DNA from: Panacagrimonas perspica
Lineage (GTDB): Bacteria > Pseudomonadota > Gammaproteobacteria > Nevskiales > Nevskiaceae
Reading direction: 5' to 3'
Assembly (NCBI RefSeq): GCF_004364935.1
Contig: NZ_SOBT01000008.1
Span: 871,534 to 935,533, forward strand
Length of the DNA: 64,000 bases
Below are positions 35,889-45,162 of this stretch, in pieces. The translations under genes were made by a program, and so were the position numbers. Under the pieces are notes generated by a model. It saw nothing but the letters and a program-made list of their open reading frames with translations, was not told where the DNA came from and did no database searches. The first letter of the stretch is position 1. Each line of letters begins with the position of its first letter.

Positions 35889-36815
35889 TCAGCTCAGGAA
35901 GTGCACTCCCGTCAGATTCTCCGCCATCGTCCACAATCGCGCCGCAACGGCGGTGTCCTTCGAGGCCCGCGTACTGTCGACGAGGCGCGGCGAGCCGCGC
36001 AGTTCGAACCATCCGCCGGGTCCGTAATACGCGCCACCGGCCGCCGTCGGCGAGGTCGCCGCGAGCAGGATCGGCATCGCCCCGGTTTCGGCGCTCTGCC
36101 CGAGCAGCCGGTCGCCCAGACGCACCATCGCGTTGCCGATGCGCGACTTGCCCAGCGAATTGTTCGCGCTGATGTTGGTGGCGGCGTAGCCCGGATGCGC
36201 AGCGATGCTGGTGGCCTCGATGCCGGCGCCGACGAAGCGGCGTTGCAGTTCGAACGCGAACATCAGGTTCGCCAGCTTGCTCTGCCCGTAGGCCGCCATG
36301 TCCTGGTAGCGACGGGTTCTGAAATGCGGGTCATCGAAATCGATGCGGCCGAAGCGGTGCGCGATGCTCGCCGTATGCACCACGCGCGCTCCTGGCGTTG
36401 CGCGCAGCGTCGGCAGCAGATGCCCGGTCAGCGCGAAGTGGCCGAGGAAGTTCGTGCCGAATTGCAGCTCGAATCCGTGACGCGTGTGCGACAACGGCGG
36501 CAAGGCGAGCCCGGCGTTGTTGCACAGCAGGTGCAGCGCATCGTGGTTGTGCGCGTAGCGCTGCCCGAACGCCTTCACGGAATCCAGGTCCGCGACGTCC
36601 AGCTCCATGACCTCGACCTGGCCGGCGGGGATCGCTGCGAGCAGCCGGTCTCGCGAAGCCATCGCCCGTTCGGCCGACCGGCAGGCCATGACGACCGCGG
36701 CGCCGCGGCGGGCCAGGTGCAACGCGGTCCAGTAGCCCAGGCCGCTGTTGGCGCCGGTCACGATGGCGCGCTTTCCCGTCAGATCGGGAATGTCGTCGAA
36801 GGTCCAGGTTTTCAT
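35889..36815 (-). CDS. Short-chain dehydrogenase (retinol-dehydrogenase-like)
   Basis: The protein has 308 residues from the ATG at 36815. Features are the cofactor loop VTGANSGLGYWTALHLARRG, the NNAGL strand, VVHTASIAH with the catalytic serine, and YGQSKLANLMF with Tyr and Lys. A GPGGWFEL segment near the end is typical of RDH/WWOX-like SDRs, which oxidise or reduce hydrophobic alcohols and ketones. It precedes the amidase gene by 8 bases. The acyl-CoA ligase gene is divergent, 186 bases away. Confidence 0.85.
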   Translation of the reverse strand: MKTWTFDDIPDLTGKRAIVTGANSGLGYWTALHLARRGAAVVMACRSAERAMASRDRLLAAIPAGQVEVMELDVADLDSVKAFGQRYAHNHDALHLLCNNAGLALPPLSHTRHGFELQFGTNFLGHFALTGHLLPTLRATPGARVVHTASIAHRFGRIDFDDPHFRTRRYQDMAAYGQSKLANLMFAFELQRRFVGAGIEATSIAAHPGYAATNISANNSLGKSRIGNAMVRLGDRLLGQSAETGAMPILLAATSPTAAGGAYYGPGGWFELRGSPRLVDSTRASKDTAVAARLWTMAENLTGVHFLS

Positions 36816-37001
36816 GCAGGCCGATCCATCCTGTCGAAGCGCGATCATCGCCAGCCGGGTCGATCGGCGAATCATCCGAAAGGCGCATGTGCTCCACGCC
36901 AGGCCATCGCGTGCGAGCGGCCACGTCCGGCCTGCGCCTCGTTCTGCAAGAATCGCGGCAGGCGGAGAGCCGATTCACCTCAAACAGAAAAGAGACGCGA
37001 G

Positions 37002-38678
37002 ATGGCAAGCGCAGAGCCCAAGCAGACCTTGCTCGACTGGTTTCATCACTGGGAGCTGACGCAGCCCCAGGCGGTGTACCTGACGCAGCCCAACGGGCAC
37101 CAGGTCACCGATTACACCTGGGCCGAGGTCGGCGACCAGGCCCGGCGGATGGCCGCGCACCTCAAGTCGCTGAAGCTGGCGCCGCGCAGCAACATCGGCC
37201 TGCTGTCGAAGAACTGCGCGCACTGGATCATCGCGGACCTCGCGATCTGGATGGCCGGGCACGTCAGCGTTCCGCTGTATCCGACGCTCAACACCGAGAC
37301 CGCCTCGTTCATCCTCGAGCACGCCGAGGTCAAGCTGCTGTTCCTCGGCAAGCTGGAGAAGTCGGACTGGGATTCGATCCGCTCCGCGCTGCCGGCCGAT
37401 CTTCCCTGCGTCGCGCTGCCGCTGGCCCATCCCAACGACTATCCGCGCTGGGAAGACCTGGTCGCCAAGACGCGGCCGGCCAAGACGGCGCTGCGACGCA
37501 AGGCCCAGGAACTGGCGACGATCGTCTACACCTCGGGCAGCACCGGCAAGCCCAAGGGCGTGATGATCAGTTTCGGCGCGATGCTGCGCTGCGCGGAGGG
37601 TGCGCGGACGCTGGTCGAGCCCACGCCCGAGGACCGCATGATTTCCTACCTGCCGCTGGCGCACGCGGCCGAGCGCGCGGTGGTGGAATCGCCGTCGTTG
37701 CGCAGCGGCTGCCGCGTGTACTTCGCGGATTCGCTGACGACCTTCCTCGACGACATGCGCCGCGCACGGCCGACCCTGTTCCTGTCGGTGCCGCGCCTGT
37801 GGACCAAGTTCTATCTCGGCATCCAGCAGAAGCTGCCGCTGAAGCGGCAGAAGGTGCTGTTCCGGATGCCGGTGGTGGGCGGCATCGTCAAGCGCAAGCT
37901 GCTGCACGAACTGGGCCTGGACTACACGCGCTACGCACTCACCGGCGCTGCGCCGCTGCCGCCGCACATCCTCGAGTGGTACCGCGAGATCGGTCTGGAA
38001 CTGATCGAGGGCTACGGCATGTCGGAGAACTTCGCCTACTCGCACTCCAACCGCACGGGCCAGGTGCGCGTCGGTTATGTCGGGCAGCCGATGCCCGGCG
38101 CGCAGTGCCGCATCGCCGAGAACGGCGAGATCCTGGTGAAGAGTCCCTGCAACATGATGGGCTACTACCGCGACGAGGAACGCACCCGGGAAGCTCTCGA
38201 CGCCGAGGGCTGGCTGCATACGGGCGATCGCGGCGAGATCGACGACAAGGGTCGCCTGCGCATCACCGGTCGCGTGAAGGAGCTGTTCAAGACCAGCAAG
38301 GGCAAGTACGTGGCGCCGTCGCCGATCGAGAATCGGCTGATGCGGCACCCGAAGATAGAGGCTGTGTGCGTGGCCGGCGCGGGCATGCCGCAGCCTTACG
38401 CGCTGGTGATGCTGAGCCTGGACGCACAGGCGCAGATCGGCGATGCCGCAGCGCGCGCCGAGCTGGACCATGAATTGTCCGACCTGCTCGACGAGGTCAA
38501 CAGCGAGCTCGAGCCGCACGAGGTCCTGGATTTCATCGCCGTCGTCAAGGAACAGTGGACCATCGAGAACGGGTTCCTGACCCCGACGATGAAGATCAAG
38601 CGCGACATCGTCGAGAAGCGCTACGAACCGGAGATCGAGGCCTGGGCCTCGCGTCGCCGCAAGATCGTCTGGGGCTAG
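37002..38678 (+). CDS. Long-chain acyl-CoA ligase (AMP-binding)
   Basis: The protein has 558 residues from the ATG at 37002. It activates a carboxylic acid to acyl-AMP and then the CoA thioester. The P-loop TIVYTSGSTGKPKGVMIS lies near residue 166, the A5 motif ELIEGYGMSENFAYS near residue 335, GWLHTGDRGEID near residue 405 and the hinge KELFKTSKGKYVAPSPIEN near residue 430. The bubblegum/ACSL-like C-terminus fits long or very-long chains. A PhaC-like gene follows after 21 bases, suggesting the CoA ester feeds that enzyme. The frame stays open far upstream but lacks homology there. Confidence 0.9.
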   Translation: MASAEPKQTLLDWFHHWELTQPQAVYLTQPNGHQVTDYTWAEVGDQARRMAAHLKSLKLAPRSNIGLLSKNCAHWIIADLAIWMAGHVSVPLYPTLNTETASFILEHAEVKLLFLGKLEKSDWDSIRSALPADLPCVALPLAHPNDYPRWEDLVAKTRPAKTALRRKAQELATIVYTSGSTGKPKGVMISFGAMLRCAEGARTLVEPTPEDRMISYLPLAHAAERAVVESPSLRSGCRVYFADSLTTFLDDMRRARPTLFLSVPRLWTKFYLGIQQKLPLKRQKVLFRMPVVGGIVKRKLLHELGLDYTRYALTGAAPLPPHILEWYREIGLELIEGYGMSENFAYSHSNRTGQVRVGYVGQPMPGAQCRIAENGEILVKSPCNMMGYYRDEERTREALDAEGWLHTGDRGEIDDKGRLRITGRVKELFKTSKGKYVAPSPIENRLMRHPKIEAVCVAGAGMPQPYALVMLSLDAQAQIGDAAARAELDHELSDLLDEVNSELEPHEVLDFIAVVKEQWTIENGFLTPTMKIKRDIVEKRYEPEIEAWASRRRKIVWG

Positions 38679-38699
38679 GCTAGGGCACGGAGAACCCGC

Positions 38700-39935
38700 A
38701 TGGACATCGTCAACCAGTTGCTGGACCAGGCGCTCGCGATCAATCACCGCGTCGTCGATGTCGCCAACAACGCCTTCGATCGCATCTTCCTGCCGGGCAC
38801 GATGGTGCGGTCGGAGCAGACGCCGCACGAGATCGTCCATACGTACGGCATCACCTCGGTTCGCTACTACCCGCCGCTCGAGGAAGACGAGATCGAGCTG
38901 GCCGGCGGCGCGAGGATGACGGCGCTAGGCGAGACGCACGGCGTGCCGCTGGTGTTCGTGCCGCCGCTCGCGGCGCGGCCGACGATCTTCGACCTGATGC
39001 CCAATCGCAGCCTCGTGAAGTATTTCGTGGCGCGCGGTTACCGCGTGTACCTGATCGACTGGGGCGAGCCCGGTCGCGAACAGGCCAACTTCGGCCTTGG
39101 CGATTATGTCGACGACCTGATGCCGGTGGCGCTCAAGCGCATCCGCGAGCACGCGCAGGTGCAGGACCTGAGCCTGTTCGGCTGGTGTCTGGGCGGCTTG
39201 TTCTGCCTGATGTACGCGGGTCTGTCGCACGACGCCCACCTTCGCAACATCGTCACGGTGGCCAGCCCCATCGACATGCGCGAGGGCAGCATCATGGGCC
39301 AGCTCACGGCGGCGCTGATGAAGCCCGCGGAGATCGTGCGCAAGCTCACTTCGTTCCGCTTGCATGACCTTGCGCCGGAGAAGATGAGCATCCCGGGGTG
39401 GATGAATTCGCTCGCGTTCAAGCTGACCAATCCGATCGGCAGCATCACGACATACTGGGACCTGGTGCTGCGCTTGTGGGACCGCGAGTTCGTCGAGAGC
39501 CACACCACGACGTCGAGCTTCCTCAACAACATGCTCGCGTATCCCGGACGCCTGATCCAGGACATGTTCGTGAAGTTCGCCATCGACAACGATCTGTCGA
39601 GGGGCAGCTTCGAGCTCGACGGGAAGTCCGTGAAGTTCGATCGCATCTCGTCGTCGGTGCTGGTGTTCGCGGGCGAGACCGACAACCTCGTCACGCCCGA
39701 CGCCGCCAGAAAGAGCCTCGAGCTGGTCGCCTCGGAGGACAAGCAGTATCTCGTTGCGCCCGGCGGTCACATGGGCGTGCTGTCGGGCGCCAAGGCGCAG
39801 GCCGCGGTCTGGGAAGTGGCGGCGGACTGGCTGGAATCGCGCTCGTCGATCGAGATCGCGCGCGCACCCGAGAAAGTCGAGACCGAGCGCAAGATCCGCC
39901 GCCGCAAACGGCTATCGGACGATCCGGGTTTCTAA
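38700..39935 (+). CDS. Class III PHA synthase (PhaC)-like alpha/beta hydrolase
   Basis: The 411-residue protein has an alpha/beta-hydrolase core with the nucleophile elbow FGWCLGGLFCL, where Cys163 replaces the usual serine, exactly as in PHA synthases. Other PhaC blocks are GYRVYLIDWGEPG and the late GGHMGVLSGAKAQ with the catalytic His. PHA synthase polymerises 3-hydroxyacyl-CoA. No PhaE partner, phasin or depolymerase is adjacent, and the upstream acyl-CoA ligase is unusual for PHA clusters. It may instead transfer acyl groups to another acceptor. Its C-terminus is highly basic (KIRRRKRLSD). Confidence 0.8.
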   Translation: MDIVNQLLDQALAINHRVVDVANNAFDRIFLPGTMVRSEQTPHEIVHTYGITSVRYYPPLEEDEIELAGGARMTALGETHGVPLVFVPPLAARPTIFDLMPNRSLVKYFVARGYRVYLIDWGEPGREQANFGLGDYVDDLMPVALKRIREHAQVQDLSLFGWCLGGLFCLMYAGLSHDAHLRNIVTVASPIDMREGSIMGQLTAALMKPAEIVRKLTSFRLHDLAPEKMSIPGWMNSLAFKLTNPIGSITTYWDLVLRLWDREFVESHTTTSSFLNNMLAYPGRLIQDMFVKFAIDNDLSRGSFELDGKSVKFDRISSSVLVFAGETDNLVTPDAARKSLELVASEDKQYLVAPGGHMGVLSGAKAQAAVWEVAADWLESRSSIEIARAPEKVETERKIRRRKRLSDDPGF

Positions 39936-39995
39936 GATCGCGTATCGGGTGCAGACTCGGCTTCCGCAACACGATGCGATGCGAGGAGAGAACCG

Positions 39996-40421
39996 ATGGG
40001 CTATTCAGCGCTGGTGGAACGCACGATCAAACTGTCCCCGAAGCGGACGTACTCGATCCTGGTCGATGATTTCGGCGGTATCGGCAAGCTGCTGCCGGAA
40101 GACGTCGAATCCGTGTCGATGCGCGGCTCGGGCATCGGTGGCGTGCGCGTGGTGCGACTCAAGGGCACGTCGTCGGACCTCGAGGAGCGGCTCGAAGCCG
40201 CGTTCGACGGGCGGCTGATGTCCTATTCGCTGATCAAGAACGACGTGCTGCCGCTGACGGCTTACCACGCAGTGGTCGAACTGGCCGATGCGCCGGGTGG
40301 CGGGACCACGATTCGCTGGTGCAGCAACTGGATCGCGAAAGGCGCGCCCGAAGCCGAGGTCAAGCCGATGCTGGAAGGCCTCTACAACAAGATCATCGAC
40401 GTCATCGCGAAGCAGAGCTGA
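39996..40421 (+). CDS. SRPBCC (START/polyketide-cyclase fold) protein
   Basis: The 141-residue single-domain protein has the helix-grip pattern: an N-terminal strand (YSALVERTIKLS), a helix containing ILVDDFGGIGKLLPEDVESV, then antiparallel strands and a long C-terminal helix (MLEGLYNKIIDVIAK). These folds bind hydrophobic ligands, and some are cyclases or hydrolases. GAGGAGA precedes the ATG. It follows the PhaC-like gene by 60 bases on the same strand and may carry or modify the same lipid, though this is inference. Confidence 0.75.
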   Translation: MGYSALVERTIKLSPKRTYSILVDDFGGIGKLLPEDVESVSMRGSGIGGVRVVRLKGTSSDLEERLEAAFDGRLMSYSLIKNDVLPLTAYHAVVELADAPGGGTTIRWCSNWIAKGAPEAEVKPMLEGLYNKIIDVIAKQS

Positions 40422-40437
40422 GGCTCAGCATCGCTGA

Positions 40438-40513
40438 CGTAGCCCGGGTGCAACGCAACCCGGGGCTTTTCTTCCCAGAGTGAGAAGAGGCCCCGGGTTG
40501 CACCCGGGCTACG
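40438..40513. repeat. REP-like inverted pair, copy 4
   Basis: Left arm with a five-base GCAAC duplication (40438-40464) and right arm CCCGGGTTGCACCCGGG with CTACG (to 40513). It lies between convergent 3' ends. Confidence 0.8.
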
Positions 40514-40521
40514 GTCGTTCC

Positions 40522-41019
40522 TCAGCGCGTTTTGGTTTGCATCGAGCCGGTCGTCACCCATCGCTGCAGCTTCTGCTGCACGAACAGCGGGCCGATCAGC
40601 AGGAACAGGATGTCGTCCGCGAACGAGGGTTTCGCGCCCTCGACGTGATGCCCGTAGAACTGAGCGATCCAGGCCACGACCCAGACCGTGGCGGCGATCG
40701 CGAACAGGGGCAGGTGGGCGTGCCGGATCGCCAGGATCAGCAGCACGCTGAGCACCGTCCAGATGACACCGACCAGGAAACTGCCGAACGACAGGCTCAG
40801 GTAGAACACGCCGGCCAACGGCATGAGCAAGGTGGCGAGGTTGATCCAGGCCGCGACCTCGGCCGGCAGGCCCGGAACGAAGCGACCCACCGGCACCAGC
40901 CACAGCAGCGCGAGAGTCGCGAAGAAGATCGCCGGTACGCAGATCACGTGGATGACCTGGTTCAACGGGTTCCGATGGCTGACGGCGTAGGCGTCGAGGT
41001 ACTGGTCGAGGGTGCGCAT
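40522..41019 (-). CDS. Mpo1/DUF962 membrane protein
   Basis: The 165-residue protein has four or five transmembrane helices. The family blocks SHRNPLNQVIHVICVPAIFF near residue 14 and AQFYGHHVEGAKPSFADDIL near residue 125 are clear. The yeast member Mpo1 is an iron-dependent dioxygenase that shortens 2-hydroxy fatty acids by one carbon (alpha-oxidation), with conserved histidines as ligands; His15, His24 and the paired His in YGHHVEG are candidates. A role in lipid turnover would fit the surrounding fatty-acid genes, but bacterial members are poorly studied. Confidence 0.8.
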   Translation of the reverse strand: MRTLDQYLDAYAVSHRNPLNQVIHVICVPAIFFATLALLWLVPVGRFVPGLPAEVAAWINLATLLMPLAGVFYLSLSFGSFLVGVIWTVLSVLLILAIRHAHLPLFAIAATVWVVAWIAQFYGHHVEGAKPSFADDILFLLIGPLFVQQKLQRWVTTGSMQTKTR

Positions 41020-41153
41020 GGATTCGGGCTCGGGCTGTGCGACACAGCATGCGCCTGCGCATCGCCAACGGCGTGCCCGGAGGCAAATCTCCCATCTGGA
41101 AGATTTAGCCCACGCCGGTATGGCCCGGAACCAAATCTGAAGTGACGCGACCC

Positions 41154-41222
41154 CGTAGCCCGGACGAAGTCCGGGGGCGCGGTCCTCGGCAGAGGGGCAA
41201 CCCGGACTTCGTCCGGGCTACG
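41154..41222. repeat. REP-like inverted pair, copy 5
   Basis: CCCGGACGAAGTCCGGG arms with CGTAG heads at 41154-41175 and 41201-41222, 25-base spacer. The right head supplies the TAG stop codon of the next gene. Confidence 0.85.
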
Positions 41223-41940
41223 CCTTCGCGATTCCTTTCAGGATTTCCGCGACCCGATCCGGCGCCGCAAGGAACGGCGAATGCCCGGTCTCCAGCGTGT
41301 GCACCTTCACGCATCCGCTGCGACCCGGCATCGTCCGCTGCGCGCCGATCGAGACCGCCATGTCTTGCGTGCATTCGACATAGCTGCGCGGCACGCGACC
41401 CCAGCGTTCCGCGCTGACGCGCAGCGTCGCCCCGAGCGGCGCCGGCGACTGCGGAACGAGCAACGACTGCGCCAGCGCGAGGTCTTCGTCCGGGCAGTCG
41501 GCGTAGAACGAACCGCGGATGGTTTCGGGCTTGAGCGTGATGCTCTTGCGATCCGCCGCGAAGACCATCGTTTTGCCCAGACGATCGTCCGGATCGGCGC
41601 GGGCGAGCTGCAGCACCGACTGCCCGTCACCCGGTGCGAAAGCCGCGATGTAGACCAGGTGCCGTACGCGTTCGGGCCGCTCCTCGGTTGCCTGCGTCAC
41701 CACTGCGCCGCCCATGCTGTGTCCGACCAGCACGACCGGCTCCTCGGCGGCATCCAGCTCCTGCGTGATGCGCTCGACGTACGCCGCCATCGTGACCTCG
41801 GCGATGGGCGTGCGATCCAGGCCGTGGCCCGGAAGATCGGGACAGAGGACGACATGGCCGGCAGCGCGAAGACGCGCCGCGAGCTTGTACCAGCACCAGC
41901 CGCCGTGCCAAGCGCCGTGAACGAGGATGAATGTGCTCAT
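41218..41940 (-). CDS. Alpha/beta-hydrolase esterase (methyl-esterase-like)
   Basis: The 240-residue protein has the oxyanion motif LVHGAWHGGWCWYKL at the N-terminus, the nucleophile elbow VGHSMGGAVV (Ser near residue 74), and the catalytic His in LETGHSPFLAAPD near residue 220. The fold and length match plant MES/SABP2-like esterases and bacterial homologues acting on methyl or aryl esters. The stop codon TAG is part of REP copy 5. It may hydrolyse an ester produced by the BVMO upstream in the window, which is speculative. Confidence 0.82.
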   Translation of the reverse strand: MSTFILVHGAWHGGWCWYKLAARLRAAGHVVLCPDLPGHGLDRTPIAEVTMAAYVERITQELDAAEEPVVLVGHSMGGAVVTQATEERPERVRHLVYIAAFAPGDGQSVLQLARADPDDRLGKTMVFAADRKSITLKPETIRGSFYADCPDEDLALAQSLLVPQSPAPLGATLRVSAERWGRVPRSYVECTQDMAVSIGAQRTMPGRSGCVKVHTLETGHSPFLAAPDRVAEILKGIAKA

Positions 41941-41983
41941 CGCCTATCGTCGCCTTCGTGCTGCGGCCGGTCCAGTTCCACCC

Positions 41984-42052
41984 CGTAGCCCGGACGAAGT
42001 CCGGGGTGCCGCCCTGATGGCGAACGCACCCCCGGGCTGCGTCCGGGCTACG
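41984..42052. repeat. REP-like inverted pair, copy 6
   Basis: Left arm CCCGGACGAAGTCCGGG, right arm CCCGGGCTGCGTCCGGG (one mismatch), 25-base spacer, CGTAG heads. It lies between the esterase start and the FadJ-type gene end. Confidence 0.82.
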
Positions 42053-42063
42053 GGGTGCGCTGC

Positions 42064-44223
42064 TCAGTCCTGGTACGTCTTGCCGGCCTTCGCCATCTCG
42101 ATGAGCGACTTCGGCGGCGCGAAGCGCGCGCCGAACTTCGCCGCCAGCGACTGCGCACGCGCGACGAACTTGCCCGGCCCGTAGGCGTTGATGAACTGCA
42201 GCGCGCCGCCCTGGTGCGGCGCAAAGCCCCAGCCGAAGATCGAACCGATGTTGGTATCGGCCACCGTCGTCACGACGCGCTCCTCGAAGCAGCGCGCGGC
42301 ATCGACGGCCTGCACGAACATCATCCGGTCGATCAGCTCCTGCTGCTCGGGCTGGTTCTTCGCGAGCGGGAAGGCTTCGGCCAGTCCCTTCCACAGCGTC
42401 TTCTCGCCCTTGGTGCCCGCCGCCGGATAGTCGTAGAAGCCCTTGCCGGCCTTCTTGCCCGGACGATCCAGCGTCCTGCACATCTTCTCGATGACGGTGT
42501 CCGCCGAACGCGCTTCGAGCACCTTGCCCTCGGCCGCGTAGTCCTTGCGGGTCTGCTCGAGCACGTGGAGTGCCAGCGAGATCGAGACTTCGTCGCTGAG
42601 GGCCAGCGGTCCGACCGGCATGCCGGCCTGCAGACCCGCCACCTCGATCGAACGCGGATGCGCGCCCTCGGCGAGCAGCGCCATGCCCTCGCTGATGTAC
42701 GTGCCGAACACGCGCGAGGTGTAGAAGCCGCGCGAGTCGTTGACGACGATCGGCGTCTTCCTGATCTGCTGCACGTAGTCGAAGCCCTTCGCCAGCGTCT
42801 CCTTCGACGTTTTCTCGCCCATGATGATTTCGACGAGCGGCATCTTGTCGACCGGCGAGAAGAAGTGCAGGCCGATGAAGTTCTCGGCCTTCGAATGCGC
42901 CTTGGCGAGGCCGGTGATCGGCAGCGTGGAGGTGTTGGAGGCGAACACGACGTTGGCGCCGAGGACGGCTTCGGTCTTCTTCGTCACGTCGGCCTTGATC
43001 GCGCGGTCCTCGAACACCGCTTCGATGATCAGGTCGCAACCGGCCAGATCCTCAAACTTCGTCGTCGCCAGGATCTGCGACAGGAAGGCTTCCTTGTCGG
43101 TCGGCAGCAGCTTGCCCTTCTTGATGTCCTTGTCGAGCAGGCCGGCGGAGTAGGCCTTGCCCTTGTCCGCGGACTCCTGCGCGGTGTCCAGCAGCACGAC
43201 CTGCATGCCGACCTTGGCGGACACGTAGGCGATGCCGGCGCCCATCATGCCGGCGCCCAGGATGCCGACTTTCTGCGTCTTGGTCTTCTCGATGCCGGCC
43301 GGGCGCGACTTGCCCTTGTTGATGCCGTTGAGCTGGAACCACAGCGTGCCGATCATGTTCTTCGACACCTGCGACACCACGAGCTCGGCGAAGTAGCGCG
43401 ACTCGATGCGGCAGCCGGTATCGAAGTCGACGATGCCGCCTTCGTAGATCGCAGACAGGATGTTGCGCGGGGCAGGGTAGTTGCCCTGCGTCTTGGCGTT
43501 GGCCATCGACGGCGCGATCGCGAGCACCTGCACGACGGCCGGGTGCTTCGAATCGCCACCGGGGAACTTGAACTTCTTGTCGTCCCAGGGCTGGATCGGC
43601 TTCGGATTCGCAAGGCACCAGGCCTTGGCCTTGGCCAGCAGTTCGGCGCGATCCTTCGCGAGGTCATGGATGAGCCCCTGCTGCTTGGCGGCAGCGGGAT
43701 TCAGTTCCTTGCCTTCGAGCAGCAGCGGCGCCGAGGCCTGGATACCGATCAGGCGCGGCAGGCGCTGCGTGCCGCCGCCGCCCGGCAGCAGGCCCAGCTT
43801 CACTTCCGGCAGACCGATCTTGGTCTTGGCGTCGTCGATGGCGATGCGGTGGTGGCAGGCCAGTGCGATCTCGAGACCGCCGCCGAGCGTCGTGCCGTTC
43901 ATGGCCGCGACGAAGGGCTTGCCGCACAGCTCGATCTTGCGCAGCTGCTTCTTCAGGTCCTCGGCCAGGTCGAACGCGATCTTCGGCTCGGTGATGCTGA
44001 ACACGAAGTCGATATCGGCGCCGGCGATGAAGTCCTTCTTGCCCGACGTCAGGATCGCGCCCTTGATCGCAGCATCGCTGGCGACGCGGCCGATGGCCTC
44101 GACCAGCGGTTGCATCAGGTTCTCGTTGATGACGTTCATCGGACGGCCCGGCAGGTCCAGGCTGATCGTGGCGATGCCGTCGGCGTCGACGTCGAAAGTC
44201 ACGGCGGAAGTCGAGGTGGTCAT
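42064..44223 (-). CDS. Fatty-acid oxidation multifunctional protein (enoyl-CoA hydratase / 3-hydroxyacyl-CoA dehydrogenase), FadJ-like
   Basis: The protein has 719 residues from the ATG at 44223. The N-terminal crotonase domain (about 1-200) has both catalytic glutamates in TLGGGLEIALACHHRIA and KIGLPEVKLGLLPGGGGTQ. The NAD domain begins near residue 320 (VGILGAGMMGAGIAYVSAKV), with the catalytic His in FIGLHFFSPVDKMPL and the C-terminal domain GWGFAPHQGGALQFIN. It hydrates enoyl-CoA and oxidises the 3-hydroxyacyl-CoA. A thiolase gene lies upstream in the same orientation, completing beta-oxidation. Confidence 0.92.
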   Translation of the reverse strand: MTTSTSAVTFDVDADGIATISLDLPGRPMNVINENLMQPLVEAIGRVASDAAIKGAILTSGKKDFIAGADIDFVFSITEPKIAFDLAEDLKKQLRKIELCGKPFVAAMNGTTLGGGLEIALACHHRIAIDDAKTKIGLPEVKLGLLPGGGGTQRLPRLIGIQASAPLLLEGKELNPAAAKQQGLIHDLAKDRAELLAKAKAWCLANPKPIQPWDDKKFKFPGGDSKHPAVVQVLAIAPSMANAKTQGNYPAPRNILSAIYEGGIVDFDTGCRIESRYFAELVVSQVSKNMIGTLWFQLNGINKGKSRPAGIEKTKTQKVGILGAGMMGAGIAYVSAKVGMQVVLLDTAQESADKGKAYSAGLLDKDIKKGKLLPTDKEAFLSQILATTKFEDLAGCDLIIEAVFEDRAIKADVTKKTEAVLGANVVFASNTSTLPITGLAKAHSKAENFIGLHFFSPVDKMPLVEIIMGEKTSKETLAKGFDYVQQIRKTPIVVNDSRGFYTSRVFGTYISEGMALLAEGAHPRSIEVAGLQAGMPVGPLALSDEVSISLALHVLEQTRKDYAAEGKVLEARSADTVIEKMCRTLDRPGKKAGKGFYDYPAAGTKGEKTLWKGLAEAFPLAKNQPEQQELIDRMMFVQAVDAARCFEERVVTTVADTNIGSIFGWGFAPHQGGALQFINAYGPGKFVARAQSLAAKFGARFAPPKSLIEMAKAGKTYQD

Positions 44224-44266
44224 GTTGTTCCCGAAAGAATGAAAAGAAGGAGGGAGTGCGGTGCGC

Positions 44267-45142
44267 TCAATGCACGGCCGCGGAACGCAGCAGCGCGGCG
44301 AATCGCGCCGGCTGCTCGAGGTTGGGGAAGTGGCCGCAGCCTTCGAAGCGATGAAGCTCGGCATGCGGGACCAGCGATTGCAGCGAATCCGGCGGCGTGT
44401 GGCGATGCGATCGATCCGCGTCGCCCCAGGCCAGCACGACCGGCGCGGTGACGCCCGCCACCAGCGAAGCATCCGAAGCGACGAGGCCCTGGCAGACGCC
44501 GGCGAGGCAGAAGCAGGCGCCATCGTGCAGCGCCGCGTCGGTCACGCGCTTCATCGGTGCGGGATCGGCGCCACGCGGAACCGCGATGTCGAACCAGCCC
44601 GCTGCCGTCTTGCGGACGCGGGAACGCACCAGCGCCTGGCCGACGACCGGAACGAGCAGCGGACGCGGGATCACGCGCGTGACCCAGCGCTGCATTGCGT
44701 CGAGCGACGGCGTCTGCGCCAGCACGAGCCGATCGAAGCGCATCGGTGCGAGCTTCGCCGCCGCCAGCGCGTAGAACCCGTTGGCACAGGACAGCGACAG
44801 CGTGGCGCGCTGAACGTCGAGCGCATCCATGACCGCGAGAATCGCCTGCGCGCCCTGTTCGAGCCGATGTGCATAGCCGAAGCGCGGATACGAGTAGCCG
44901 AACCCGGGCTGGTCGAAGCAGATCACGCGAAAGTCGGACGCCAGCGTGTCGATCAGTTCGGCATGGTGCTCGATGACGCAAGGGCCGTCCGGTGTCATCA
45001 GCAGCGCCGGCTTGTCGCCGCCGGTGTCACGGGCGCGGATGCGGCCGACCGCCGTGTCCAGCAGGCGCGTGTCCGCGCTCCAGCGCCCGGCGTCGGGACG
45101 ACGCAGGACGTGGATCGCGGAATCGAACCAGTGCCCGAGCAT
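44267..45142 (-). CDS. Alpha/beta hydrolase with atypical nucleophile region
   Basis: The protein has 291 residues from the ATG at 45142. Fold features are [18 protein letters not shown] after strand 4, and the late [10 protein letters not shown] and [16 protein letters not shown] with the catalytic Asp and His. At the nucleophile elbow, where G-x-S-x-G is expected, the sequence is [15 protein letters not shown], so the nucleophile would be the serine or Cys or be absent. It may be an unusual hydrolase or a non-catalytic member. It lies between the FadJ-type and thiolase genes on the same strand and is probably co-transcribed with them. Confidence 0.75.
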   Translation of the reverse strand: MLGHWFDSAIHVLRRPDAGRWSADTRLLDTAVGRIRARDTGGDKPALLMTPDGPCVIEHHAELIDTLASDFRVICFDQPGFGYSYPRFGYAHRLEQGAQAILAVMDALDVQRATLSLSCANGFYALAAAKLAPMRFDRLVLAQTPSLDAMQRWVTRVIPRPLLVPVVGQALVRSRVRKTAAGWFDIAVPRGADPAPMKRVTDAALHDGACFCLAGVCQGLVASDASLVAGVTAPVVLAWGDADRSHRHTPPDSLQSLVPHAELHRFEGCGHFPNLEQPARFAALLRSAAVH

Positions 45143-45162
45143 GGCGTGGACTCTCGTAGCGC

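Noticed and set aside
35808..37001. N-terminal extension of the acyl-CoA ligase frame
   Set aside because: The upstream 398 codons lie antisense to the SDR and amidase genes, are low in family similarity, and a good ATG lies at 37002.
42055..44451. A nearly 800-codon plus-strand open frame opposite the FadJ-type gene
   Set aside because: It mirrors the codon bias of the real gene, starts without a ribosome site and matches no family.
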